DNA from: Phoenix dactylifera | Lineage: Eukaryota; Streptophyta; Magnoliopsida; Arecales; Arecaceae | DNA length: 64,000 bases | Assembly: GCF_009389715.1 (NCBI RefSeq) | Contig: NC_052396.1 | Coordinates: forward strand, 14,283,888 to 14,347,887 | Direction of reading: 5' to 3' | Part shown: in pieces, positions 1 through 10,173 of the stretch | How the letters are laid out: every line of letters starts with the position of its first letter | Position numbering within the stretch: the first letter of the stretch is position 1 | The notes under the pieces: generated by a model | The model's database searches: none | What the model was told of the DNA's origin: nothing | What the model saw: only the letters and a program-made list of their open reading frames with translations | Program-made: the position numbers and the translations under genes

Positions 1-3000
1 CTCGGCATCCCGGAGGACTCGGCTGGTGTAGTACACGGGCTTCTGAAGTTTTGCCTCTTTCCGAACCAGTACTGCGCTGACTGCGGTTGGGGAGACCGCC
101 AGGTAAAGGTAGAGCATCTCCCCCTCTTGCGGCTTGGACAGCAGGGGAGGAGACGCCATGTACTCCTTGAGCTGGTCGAACGCCACTTGACATTCAGCCG
201 TCCAGAGGAAGTCTTTCGGGCGCTTCAACACCTTGAAGAACGGTTGGCAGCGTTCGGCCGATTTTGCCACAAATCGTCCGAGCGCGGCGACCCTCCCAGC
301 GAGCTCCTGAACCTCCTTCACTTTGGTCGGAGGGGACATATCTTGGATGGCCTTGATTTTGTCCGGGTTGGCCTCGATCCCCCGCTGGTTGACAATGAAG
401 CCGAGGAACCTCCCGGCCGAAGCACCAAAGGCGCACTTCGCTGGGTTTAGCTTCATACGAAACTTCCGCAAGGTGGCGAAGGTCTCCTCCAGATCCGCAA
501 TGTGCTGATCCGCATGGCGGCTCTTTACCAGCATATCGTCCACGTACACCTCCATGTTCCGGCCGATCTGCTCCTTGAAGATTTTATTGACGAGGCGCTG
601 GTAAGTAGCGCCAGCGTTCTTCAGACCGAAGGGCATTACCTTGTAACAGTACAGCCCCCTGTCTGTTATGAAGGCCGTTTTCTCCTCGTCCTGTGGAGCC
701 ATCATTATTTGGTTGTAGCCGGAGAAGGCGTCCATGAAAGACAGCAGCTGATATCCGGAAGTCGCGTCGACCAGTTGGTCTATTCGCGGAAGCGGAAAGC
801 TATCCTTGGGGCACGCCTTGTTCAGGTCGGTGTAGTCGACGCACATCCTCCACTTCCCGCTCGCCTTTCGGACAAGTACGACGTTTGCCAGCCACTCGGG
901 GTAGCTCACTTCCCTTATGAAACCTGCCTCCAAGAGTTTGTCTACCTCCTGGTCGACCACCCGGATCCGATCCGGGGCACAGTGTCTCTTCTTTTGCTTT
1001 ACTGGTCGGTGGGTCGGGTCGACGTTGAGGGCGTGAGAAATGACCTCCGGGTCGATCCCAGGTACATCGGCCGCCGACCAGGCAAACACATCAGCATTGG
1101 CTCGGAGGAATTCCACTAACCGGAGCCGAGCTTCCAAGTCGAGGTTGGCACCGACCCGGACCGTGCGGTCCGGGCGGCCTTCTTCGAGGGGAACTTCGAT
1201 TACGCCCTCGGCCGGCTCCCCGTGCCGCAAGGCCACTTCGTCTCTGGCGTCAAGGGACTCGACGCTTAGGGCCTCCATGGGCTTCTTCCCTTTGAGAGTT
1301 GCTAGGAAACACTGCCGTGCGGTTGGTTGGTCACCTCGGACCTCTCCAATCCCGGCCGCCGTGGGGAACCGCATGAGCAAATGGTAGGTAGAAACCACCG
1401 CGCGAAGGGCGTTCAGTCCGGGTCGTCCGAGGATAGCGTTGTAGGCCGAGGGGACACGGACGACCAAGAACCCGAGTCGCACCGTGGCTTCTGCGGGTGC
1501 AACGCCCGCAGTCACAGGCAGCTCAATGACACCTTCGGCCGAGATAGCGTCTCCAGTGAATCCTATGAGGGGGGTGGATGTTTTGTGCAACAATTGTCGG
1601 GACAAGCTCATCTTTTGGAAGGCCTCGTAATACAAAATATCAGCTGAGCTTCCACTATCCACAAGAACACGCCTTACATCATAGTTCGCCATAGTGAGAG
1701 AGATCACCATGGCGTCATCGTGGGGAGTCTGAACCCCCTTTACATCTTCATCACAAAAAGCGATTACATTTCCGACCCGCTGCCTCTTCGCGACGGCCAC
1801 TCCTGATGCTTCCGCCGAGCCCCCTGCGTTCCTCACGGGCCGAGAGCAGCCCCCAGTGATGGTGTGGATCACTCCCGCAACGGGTCGATTCTGCTCCCGA
1901 GGCTCCTGAGGGGCCGGGTCGGCCGGACGCGGGTCTGCCGGGGGACGTCGGTCGTTTACATATCGACCGAGACGCCCTCGGCGAATGAGAGCCTCGATCT
2001 CGTCCCGAAGCTGGAAGCAGTCTTCGGTATCGTGGCCGTGGTCTCGGTGGTACTCACAGTACGCCCGAGAAGGCCTCCTCCCAGGGATCTTCTTCATCTG
2101 CCTCGGGACCGGGAGGTCCTCCCGCCCCTTGACCTCCATGAGGATCTGGGCCCGGGGGGCCAGGAGTGGGGTGTACCGGTTGAAGCGTCGGTGCGGAGAA
2201 CGAGGGCGTGTGGCGCCGTGGTTCCTTGCTGGTGACGGGCTTCTGCGCCGGCGTTGAGGCGTCGGGCTCCTCCTCTGGGGGGCCTCTTTTCGCCTTTTCT
2301 TCCCGGGCTTTAGAGGGGCCTCGGCGGCCTCCTTGTTCCGGTGGGAGGCTGCCTCCTCGGCGTCTGCATACTGGTTTGCCCGAGATAACAGCTCCGGGAA
2401 GCGCCGCGGCAGGCGTTTGTCCAGGGAGAAGGTGAGTCTGCCCTTCCGGAAGCCACGCTTCAGGGCTGAGAGAGCCACTTCCTGGCTCAGGTTCCGGACC
2501 TCCAGTGTAGCCTTGTTGAAGCGGGTGAGATAATCCCGCAGGCTTTCTCCCTCGTTTTGCCGGACATCAAAGAGGGAGTCGGAGACCAGTCGCCGCCTGC
2601 TACTGACGGCGAAATGGCTGATGAAGAAGCGGGTGAACTGGTCGAAGGACTGGATGGAGTTAGCCTCCAGGCCGGCGAACCATGCCCTTGCCGGGCCACG
2701 GAGGGTCGCCGGGAAGGCCTTGCAGAGGAGCGGATCCGATGCTCCATGGAGGAGCATAAGAGTCCTGAAACTCTCCACGTGGTCCCGCGGGTCCGCCGTC
2801 CCGTCGTAGGGTTCGATCGCCGGCATTTTGAACCCCGGCGGGTTCGGGGTCCGCAGGATCCTCGAGGCAAGCGCCGGCTGGGAGGAGATCTCCAAGTCAG
2901 CGAAGGGATCTTTGGAGTGGCCCTTCAGGACCTGGAGTTGTCTGTGGAGATCGTCCACCCGCCGGTCCAGGGAGCGCGACCGGTGGGTGGGGGACAAGGA

Positions 3001-3456
3001 GCGGCGCGAGGGGGACCGACTGGAGTGCGGGCCCCTCGAGGACTGGGGTGTCTGAGAACGCGCCCGGGTCCGCCTCTCGTACCCCGCACAGCTCCGATGA
3101 GAAGGTCCTGGCAGAATGGACCGCACTCGAGAATCCTCCTCGCGCCGGCGCTCCTCTCCATGGGAGAGGAAGGAGCGCGGGTTGTGAGAAAGAGGCGAGT
3201 GCTCGGGGGGCAGCGGCTCCTGAGCCCGTTGCGGCACCCGAGAGATCACACCCTGCAGATTCTGCACTGCCTCCGCGAGGGTGCGAACCTGCTGGGCTAG
3301 CTGGTCGAACTGAGCAGCTTCGACCGTCTGAATGGGAGAAGGGGCGGTGGAGTGCTGCTGAGAGTGCGTTGGGGACGCAGCAGCCTCTCGGCCGGAGGCG
3401 CGAGAGGCTCCGCGACCGGAAGCATTGGAAGCTCCACGACCACCTCGCCGTGCCAT
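1..3456 (-). CDS. gag-pol polyprotein of element A (partial, open to window edge)
   Basis: ATG at 3456-3454 lies 40 bp inside the LTR boundary. The frame stays open for 1152 codons to the window edge. Gag comes first: an Arg/Ser-rich N-terminal part, a Retrotrans_gag-like block (about residues 210-400) and a knuckle of C-x2-H-x4-H-x4-C form at 2018-2058. Protease follows, with an LVDSGSSAD active site (DSG at 1651-1659). Reverse transcriptase has MCVDYTDLNKACPKD, MPFGLKNAGATYQ and YVDDML motifs. The last part is the RT connection region. Gag and pol share one frame with no frameshift. The product would supply capsid and enzymes for retrotransposition. The rest of pol is outside the window, so full intactness is not shown. 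Confidence 0.92.
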   Translation of the reverse strand, partial: MARRGGRGASNASGRGASRASGREAAASPTHSQQHSTAPSPIQTVEAAQFDQLAQQVRTLAEAVQNLQGVISRVPQRAQEPLPPEHSPLSHNPRSFLSHGEERRREEDSRVRSILPGPSHRSCAGYERRTRARSQTPQSSRGPHSSRSPSRRSLSPTHRSRSLDRRVDDLHRQLQVLKGHSKDPFADLEISSQPALASRILRTPNPPGFKMPAIEPYDGTADPRDHVESFRTLMLLHGASDPLLCKAFPATLRGPARAWFAGLEANSIQSFDQFTRFFISHFAVSSRRRLVSDSLFDVRQNEGESLRDYLTRFNKATLEVRNLSQEVALSALKRGFRKGRLTFSLDKRLPRRFPELLSRANQYADAEEAASHRNKEAAEAPLKPGKKRRKEAPQRRSPTPQRRRRSPSPARNHGATRPRSPHRRFNRYTPLLAPRAQILMEVKGREDLPVPRQMKKIPGRRPSRAYCEYHRDHGHDTEDCFQLRDEIEALIRRGRLGRYVNDRRPPADPRPADPAPQEPREQNRPVAGVIHTITGGCSRPVRNAGGSAEASGVAVAKRQRVGNVIAFCDEDVKGVQTPHDDAMVISLTMANYDVRRVLVDSGSSADILYYEAFQKMSLSRQLLHKTSTPLIGFTGDAISAEGVIELPVTAGVAPAEATVRLGFLVVRVPSAYNAILGRPGLNALRAVVSTYHLLMRFPTAAGIGEVRGDQPTARQCFLATLKGKKPMEALSVESLDARDEVALRHGEPAEGVIEVPLEEGRPDRTVRVGANLDLEARLRLVEFLRANADVFAWSAADVPGIDPEVISHALNVDPTHRPVKQKKRHCAPDRIRVVDQEVDKLLEAGFIREVSYPEWLANVVLVRKASGKWRMCVDYTDLNKACPKDSFPLPRIDQLVDATSGYQLLSFMDAFSGYNQIMMAPQDEEKTAFITDRGLYCYKVMPFGLKNAGATYQRLVNKIFKEQIGRNMEVYVDDMLVKSRHADQHIADLEETFATLRKFRMKLNPAKCAFGASAGRFLGFIVNQRGIEANPDKIKAIQDMSPPTKVKEVQELAGRVAALGRFVAKSAERCQPFFKVLKRPKDFLWTAECQVAFDQLKEYMASPPLLSKPQEGEMLYLYLAVSPTAVSAVLVRKEAKLQKPVYYTSRVLRDAE

Positions 3457-3478
3457 TACGATCGTTCTAAGATTCGGC

Positions 3479-3496
3479 CCTCCTTCTAGCGCCAAC
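3479..3496 (-). other. primer-binding site, element A
   Basis: Immediately inside the LTR the minus strand reads TTGGCGCTAGAAGGAGGG. TGG is the complement of a tRNA CCA tail, as required for a primer-binding site. Element B has the same block with small changes at 38044-38061, and element C a decayed form. The donor tRNA was not identified; it is not the initiator-Met type common in many plant elements. Confidence 0.65.
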
Positions 3497-3751
3497 TGTT
3501 GCTGGTGGTCCAAACCGAGAACGATTGGCACTGCGGTGTGAACGGGGTTCCGTCTGAGTTGTCTTGGTTGGTGTTGGTTGCGCTCCACCTTCCGCCAAGA
3601 AACCTGCAAACAAGCCTTGCACCACCACCAGGGTGGTGATGGCCCTCCGACGGTCAAGTCAGAGGAGATTGGAGGAGGAGGAGAGGTGATAATCGCAAGT
3701 AAGAGAGTGCTCTGGGAGATATTGCTCACCCCCCCTTTCTCCCCCCAGCCG

Positions 3752-3760
3752 CATATATAC
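3752..3760 (-). promoter_or_regulatory. LTR TATA box, element A
   Basis: The minus strand reads GTATATATG, about 255 bp upstream of the LTR inner edge and downstream of the U3 tandem array. This is where a retrotransposon U3/R promoter belongs. Transcription would run leftward into gag-pol. The start site is not mapped. Confidence 0.6.
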
Positions 3761-4006
3761 CTGGCTGGGGGGTCTCTCAGGGGGGTTCGTTATCGTGGGG
3801 CACGATGGTGTGGCCACTGACATGGCTGTTACAGGGCGTCGTGGAGCAGCACCGGGTACGGCCACGTCAGGGCATAGTGGGGCTCCGCTTTGTACGGCTG
3901 ATGCAGGAGATCGTGGAGCAGCATCGGATACAGCCGTTGCAGGGAGTAGTGGAGCAGGAGGCCGCGGCGTGCCTCTGGGGAATAGCCTGTCGTTATCAAG
4001 AGATCT

Positions 4007-4253
4007 CCGACTCGGGGTCGGAGCGCTGGATCAAGGGGCAGCCGACTCGGGGTCGGGCTGCGGAGCCGAGGATATCCGACTCGGGGTCGGATTGCTGGAT
4101 CAAAGGGCAGCCGACTCGGGGTCGGGCTGCGGAGCCGAGGACGTCCGACTCGGGGTCGGAGCGCTGGATCAAAGGGCAGCCGACTCGGGGTCGGGCTGCG
4201 GAGCCGAGGATGTCCGACTCGGGGTCGGATTGCTGGATCAAAGGGCAGCCGTA
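4007..4253. repeat. 69-bp tandem array in U3 of element A (about 3.6 copies)
   Basis: Unit starts at 4007, 4076, 4145 and 4214 are spaced exactly 69 bp and the copies differ at only a few positions. Each unit carries two copies of the inverted repeat CCGAC-TCGGG-GTCGG. The array lies in U3, about 250 bp upstream of the LTR TATA box, where enhancer repeats are usually found in LTRs. Confidence 0.95.
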
Positions 4254-4312
4254 GTCTTCCTGGGCGCGCGTGCCGGTCACGTGGGGCATGGCGGCTTATT
4301 TCCCCCGTAACA

Positions 4313-7019
4313 TATATATATGTCAATCAAATTTTTGTAAAATCAATGTTGCCAATATCGTTGTGAGAGGAAAATATTATTGCTACTCATTCAATTTAAA
4401 ATGATTCAACATGCATGAGAGCCTTTTGTATTTTTACATATCTTGATAGATTATTCAGTGCTTTTAAATTCTTAAATTTTTCTCATATAAGAACTACTTA
4501 TATAAGCAAGTTGTTTTAGTACCTTATAAATGGATCGGTTTCTATGTCATGTCTTGGCCCTTGTTTGAAACCATATCTTGGTCCTTGTAAATTTTTTTTG
4601 CCATGGTGGAATCCTTTCCTACTTCACGAAAGTTATATAGAAACTTCCCCTGCTAGAGAGAGTAAAAATATTCAACTGGCTCTCATTCCAACTCCTCCAG
4701 TTTGCATCCTATGCGGAGAAGATGAGCACACAGATTGCTTGTTTCCGAAATGCTCAAACATAAAAATCTTTTAGGAGGACGTCAATGGTGAGAAAAAATC
4801 CCAAAAAAACACCCAAAGAAGGCATGGGGCTGTCTATTATTCACTGCATGCTTGAGCATCTAGAAAGAGAGGAACAGGCGAATTTTCGAACGCGAAGCCA
4901 ACTCCCCAACAAGACTGCTCCAAAAATGTTTAAGGATGCTTGAAAGTTGGACACAAAGTGGGGAAAAAAAAAACACATCCAACTCTGTGAAATGATTAGT
5001 GTTAGTTTTGAAATTCATTAGTCGATTGCAGATTTAATTTCGTTTTCAAGTTGTGGTGTCATCTATTGAATCTAGCACCTGGTTTTAGGATTCATCCAAC
5101 AAAGGAGATAGCATGGCTTTACTAAAAGTCTGCCCTCTCCCTCTCATGCAGTTCTTTTTTTTCCACTCATTTTAGCATAGGAATATGGCACGGTATCATC
5201 CATGAAAAAACAAATGTTTCGGAATGACAAATATCCTGTCGAAAAACAAAAAGAAAAAAAAAATACATTAATGGGGAAGGTTAGAAAAAAAGTTTAATGA
5301 ACTCCCGAGTATATTTCAAGAGAGCATAAGCTGGGTCATTCAATCGTAGCATCCTGTGTAAAAATTAATCTTTCTCCCATGACTTTTACTGCTATTCTTT
5401 TTTTTCACAATGCAGCAGCTCACACATGTCGAATATGGATACAGTCAATAGAATCAGTAACAAAAAGGTAATACAAATCGTGAGGCACCGCCACGTAATC
5501 GGTCCAAATAAAGTCTCCAGCATGGTAGGCTGCGAATGAAGCCACCTAGTCGGTCGCTATTAGACAGCACCAGCATTTTTTTAAAAACAATCTTCAATTT
5601 TTTAATAACTTAGTTTATATTGCTATTGGTCAACTGAAAGTGAATAGATTGACCATCAACATACAAAACAAAAAGACGTGCACATGGTAAAATTCCAAGC
5701 ACTCAAAGTAACTTGCTTGAGGGCTTTCTAAAATTTTGAACAATAAACTAGTTTCGACCTAGGTAAGCAAACCTCAAAAAAAAAAAAAAAAAAATCAAGG
5801 TGACTCGAAGTAATATTTACTTAAAAGCGCTCATCATTCGGGACGCGGCTGCTGACCTCCTAAGAGTCTCTGCGATCTTTCCGGATTAGAAGGAGGCTCT
5901 GCTTTCTCATTGTTTTCAATTTAATCGGACGGCCTTTATTTACGCGCTATCTTGGGCCATCAGGTTCCCATCGCCATCAGCAATATATATATATATATCA
6001 CAGTAAATAAAAAAACACGGGACTCCGATCTTCAGCTGACGTGAGGAAGAGAATCCCGAGAGATGGTGCCAAGATTATCTATCGGATATCGTCATCTCTC
6101 TCCGCGTCGGGTGGGGAAAAAAACAAAGCAAAAGAAAGAGAGGAGTGACGCGGTGGTTGTATTATACTTTGCTCTGATTTGCTTTGAAAGCAATCAGATG
6201 TCTTTGAGCTTTCCAAGTTACGATGTAATCCCGGAAAGCGATGCGCTACCGCCTTTATCCAAAGTCCAAACATCCACTCGATCGTAGCGATTGCGAGATG
6301 GGATGCGTCTCCCCGTGAGTTACGCTGCCGCTGCCTCAAACGCCCCGCCCCTCGCTCTCGCTCGGCTCGGCAGCGTAGCCACGACGTACCGCCATTAGAT
6401 TCCGTGCTCCTCACGAGACTGCCTTCTTTATCTCTCTTTCTCTCTCGCGGTGGGGAAAGCCGCAATGCTCGGGTCCGACCGTTTACCCAAGAGCAGTTAC
6501 CAAGCACGTGAGACTCACGTGGGGGGATCGAATTGTCCTGCCGGCTCCCAACTTTATCCCGCTTGCATGCTAGGATTTTGGATCATGGCGTGTAAGGGTG
6601 ATTAATAACATGAGCCGGGTACTGCTCATGCACGGTCGATCTCAATGGGCAAGAGGATCTGGTGGATGATTGTGATTTGACGGAAGGGCGGGGCGTATCC
6701 AAACTCTATGATGCTAGCCCTTGTCCTGCTCGAATAATCTTAGGTGTTGCACGTTGTCATTTTAGGCCTTAACCCATTGAAAAGGGGGGCAGGTGATTGA
6801 GGGGAGCAGGTTTTGACGTGTTTGGAGTTGGAATTGTCTCAACTAACCAGACATAATAGGTGGGCTCCAGGTTTCACCTACTGTATTTATGATATATCCC
6901 CTTCAGTTTTCCCTCTGGACCTTGAAATAAGAGCCTAATTATTTCTTCCTCTTTTCTTTTTGTAAAAGGAATGATTCAAATAATTTTAACAAAATATAAA
7001 AAACAACAAATTAAGAAGT
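4313..7019. other. intergenic, no gene recognised
   Basis: Mostly AT-rich sequence with poly-A runs and a short (TA)n near 5983-5998. A GC-richer island at about 6290-6560 contains paired G-boxes but no convincing coding frame. A small open frame at 4544-4774 contains C-x2-C-x4-H-x2-C but has no other zinc-knuckle context and is not called. Confidence 0.6.
6505..6521. promoter_or_regulatory. paired G-box motifs
   Basis: Two CACGTG hexamers at 6505-6510 and 6516-6521 are 11 bp apart, about one helical turn, within a GC-rich island. CACGTG is the core recognised by plant bZIP and bHLH factors. No gene start is visible next to them; the nearest plus-strand gene begins at 9361. A regulatory role is inference only. 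Confidence 0.3.
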
Positions 7020-7039
7020 GCTATAAGCAACTCTCTCTT

Positions 7040-7500
7040 TCCAATCTATAGGACCTTTCTAGAGTGATTAATCACATACGGGACTACCTAGTATCCTCCC
7101 ACGCCGCTAGTGCCACCCTAGATCCAGTCAAGTATAGCTACTCTGGCCTGCAACACACGCCAAATATGACCCAGATTGGCCCATCCTGCCTTCAGCTCAG
7201 TCTCCAAAACTGAGGTGTTGAAGATTTTGCAACCACCAGTAACAATTATCTTGGAATCCAGGCTTCTAATGACGAAGCCAGTATCTCTTCTTCTACCATT
7301 ATTTCGCATGCATCAATCGAAGTTGATCTCGAGAAAATTTAAAGGTGGGAGCTCCCAAATAAAAAAATACTATTCGAGGTACTACATGAGTAAAGATAGA
7401 GCTCTAGTTGTCCCGAGCTATCAAAGGCTTATACCATGGGTTTGTATGGATAATTTCTGCCGTCTATACCTGAGCGCGCTCCGCAACAAGCCTCGATGAA
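7040..7500 (-). mobile_element. L1-type LINE remnant: RNase H domain of ORF2
   Basis: The minus frame at 7309-7118 reads GFVIRSLDSKIIVTGGC followed by an ELKAGWANL block. This is the RNase H-like (RVT_3) module found at the 3' end of plant L1 LINE ORF2. Just upstream, WELPPLNFLEINFD resembles the lead-in to that domain. Stop codons and frame breaks interrupt it (for example right after LDWI). No reverse transcriptase or poly-A tail was recognised nearby, so this is a truncated dead fragment; its outer limits are approximate. Confidence 0.65.
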
Positions 7501-7509
7501 GAATTGCTC

Positions 7510-8990
7510 TCGCCAACAAAAATCCAAGCATTTCTGGCAAAACAGATCTAAGAGACTAGTTTAGTAGCCTGATAAGAATGAACAAAATTAGAGGGCTTGT
7601 GTGATATCTCTCCGTGCGAAGTAAACTTCTCCGGATGGGTTTCATGACCTTCAACTTAAATGTGTTTTAGCATGTTCAACCTATCATATAATATACCCAA
7701 TTTTTCCAAAAAGTCCCTCAAGCTTGTATTGTAAAGAATCTGTCGCGTATCTGTTCAATTCCACATCGCTCGTACGTGCCAATGAAAGGGAAAACATTTT
7801 AAATGGAAAAAGCATTTGCAAAAGATAGAGAATGATGAAAGAGATAAAAATTCTAGTGCGACGCTAAGAAAATTGAAATATGATTGCAACCTGACAAGTG
7901 GTTTATAGGTGGTTAGCATTATCCATATCTTCAATGAATGAGTTTAAGGTCTGCAAGCTTTTCAAGATTTGAGGATGGATCTTAGTTGCTCCATTGCAAT
8001 CAATGTTGTTTTAAATCAATGATTAAGATGATAAGGATCATAAAATGATGATCCTAGAAAGCGAACGAGCATGAAAAATTTGGCCACATTCTTAGTACAA
8101 TTTCCCGCGCCATGACGTTGAGCCAATCGAAGCACGGAATTCACCTTGCAAATTGGCGCCATTTGCAGCCTCACTAGCGGTCCCACTATCTAACAGGCCA
8201 CGTGTCGCTATTTTTTTCGCCTATTTCCTGGTTGGGCCCAAATCTCTGGTCCACTCTTCCCCAATGCATGAATAGCTCCAGAAATCCACTTGGTAAGATC
8301 GAAACCGTGAGTACGAGAATTTGCGCGACCCTGCTCGCTCTCCTCTATCGAGACAGAAGGCAAAAGCTTCTCAGTTTCCAAAGCCCCGAATCTAAACCCA
8401 AGTTGGGAAGCAAAGCTAAGCTCGCTAGGCCACCTCGAGAAGGGACATCTCTAGTTCCATATCAATAATGAAAGAAATACCCTCCCTATGACACCAAGGC
8501 TATTCCCCCTTTCTGATCCCCATCCAAGGGAAGGACCCTCTAAATACACTCTCCTTGGGTACAGCAAGTGCTCATTTTTCACTGATATAGAAACAAGTGC
8601 ATCTAAACAAGCAGAAAAGTTTGTTATCAAGTTCCTAGAATAAATGGAAGCAAGGAAAGGAAGCACCAAAGACACCAATTTCGTCTCTGTGGCTCTCACT
8701 ATTGAAAACCCACCCCACCAAACCCCAAGACACACTTCCCATCACTTCCCACACCCCAATGCTCCCACCTCCCATCATTTTCAGTTAGACAGGTTTGAAG
8801 GAAGGGAAAGGAGGGGAGATACATAAACCAAAGAGTGAGACATTGAAAGGTTCTGTGACACCTCACACATTCCCATGCACACACTACCCCACACTTCCCT
8901 TTCCATCTCCCCATACTCTCCCTCTGGCCACCATGCCTATGCTCTATGTTATGTGCGGTAATGGTCGCTCTCCGATGATATTATACCAGT
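7510..8990. other. intergenic and upstream region of the kelch gene
   Basis: No coding frame with family character was found. The stretch from 8690 to 8940 is rich in C, A and CCCCA runs on the plus strand and probably belongs to the distal promoter of the gene starting at 9361. Confidence 0.5.
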
Positions 8991-8996
8991 CCGCAG

Positions 8997-9004
8997 CTAT
9001 AAAC
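8997..9004 (+). promoter_or_regulatory. candidate TATA box of the kelch gene
   Basis: CTATAAAC lies about 360 bp upstream of the ATG at 9361. It would place transcription start near 9030 and give a 330-base 5' UTR. Only sequence position supports it; an intron in the UTR is not excluded. Confidence 0.4.
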
Positions 9005-9360
9005 ATTCCTCAGAGGCCTACCCGAGCTTAGCCTTATTTCGTACCCTTCTAGGCTATCTGTTATCTTTCGAAAGGTGGTTTCTTGGGTCTTCTCTCTTTC
9101 TTACTTCCTCCGTGATGTTTTTCACACCACCATCTGTGTCTTGTTGGTTGACACAGTAGTTTGGAGATGATAGCGCCCATCTTTTCTTGTCCATCGGACG
9201 GTGATATCTTGTATCTCACTAGCCTTGCTCATGCCCTCTTGAACCTTCCTCCCTCTCTCTTTCTTTCCTGCCAATCTTATCAACAGCAAGGTGGTGTTGA
9301 GAACTGCTGTTAGGAGGGTTCGGAGTGCTTTCTTTTTCATTATTGGTATTGCTCGGGGTG

Positions 9361-10136
9361 ATGGGATCGCTGTGTATGGACGTGATGAAGAGGAGGAAGG
9401 CGATGTGGCTCTACCCAAAGGTGGTGGGCTTCAACCCTCCCGAGAGATGGGGGCACTCAGCCTGCTTCTTTGAAGGGGTTGTTTATTTTTTTGGGGTAAG
9501 TATGAAGTGAACACCTTGGTTGCTGCCTGTTCGTCTTCTTTTTCTATTGATGTTTGATATGGTATTTCTTGCTAGAGTGAGGTCCTTTCTATTAGCTTCC
9601 ACATTTTATCCCTAGAATTTTAAGGAAAGAAAAATTCATGATCATCAAAAGTTTCAGGCTTTTTGAAGTTTTTACCTTTTTCTAGTTTTTATTTTGGTGC
9701 TTTTTGTGTCTGCGGATTGAGTTTAATGCACTTAATTTAGCAAGTTAAGCCAGGGATGCTTTACATCCCAGTCTATTGAACTTTGTCTTGCTACCTATTT
9801 TTATAGTGTTATTTCTTAGAGCTCGTACCGCTTTAGTCAGATATTCTGCACTGTATATAGGGAAATTGAGTTTAATATACTTATTTTTTCAAGTTATTCG
9901 AGGTAGACACCTTTTCGGTTCTTAGCCTGGTTCTTTTTATTTTTCTTCTTGAAGGAAGAGATGGGATTCTACATGTTTCGTAAATTTTAAAAAAACTTTT
10001 TTTCCCCAGTTCCATCCTTCATCTTATTATCATATAATTAATACAAGAACTTTCTGGTGAGAACAAAGCTTTTGACATATGTTAAAAACTCTGCTTTGAG
10101 GTTGAGTTTATTTCCTTTTTTCTTTCTGCTAGATCT

Positions 10137-10173
<37 letters not shown>

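Larger units (their letters stand above)
1..4312 (-). mobile_element. Tat-lineage Ty3/gypsy LTR retrotransposon A (5' part, cut by window edge)
   Basis: Read on the minus strand the order is LTR (4312 to 3497), primer-binding site, then gag, protease and reverse transcriptase to position 1. The TG...CA LTR ends, the Tat-type gag with a CHHC knuckle, and a reverse transcriptase with YVDD at 532-546 identify a Ty3/gypsy element. The close match in layout and protein to element B at 26952-38851, which has the Tat-typical antisense gene, supports the Tat lineage. RNase H, integrase, any antisense gene and the 3' LTR would lie left of the window. No disabling mutation was seen in the part present, so this is the youngest-looking of the three Tat copies here. 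Confidence 0.93.
3497..4312 (-). repeat. 5' LTR of element A (816 bp)
   Basis: On the plus strand it begins TGTTGCTGG and ends GTAACA, an imperfect inverted pair in the TG...CA class. The inner edge abuts the primer-binding site. The first nine bases match the inner edge of both element B LTRs, so A and B are one family or close relatives. U3 is the right-hand part and holds a 69-bp tandem array. A TATA box at 3752-3760 points into the element. No second LTR or target duplication can be checked because the element leaves the window. Confidence 0.88.

Noticed and set aside
502-1119. 205-codon plus-strand open frame and neighbours at 1040-1647, 1864-2435 and 2557-3470
   Set aside because: They are antisense shadows of the open minus-strand gag-pol of element A, which carries clear family motifs.
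3795-4326. Open frames of 97-171 codons on both strands with repeating peptide units
   Set aside because: They translate the 69-bp U3 array (23 codons per unit) of an LTR. The internal peptide repetition is DNA repetition, not a repeat protein.
4544-4774. Small frame with Cys-x2-Cys-x4-His-x2-Cys resembling a zinc knuckle
   Set aside because: Spacing does not fit the CCHC knuckle, and no gag or other retroelement sequence surrounds it.
6079-6507. 142-codon minus-strand frame in the GC-rich island
   Set aside because: Low-complexity Arg/Ser-rich composition, no domain, no splice or promoter support on that strand.
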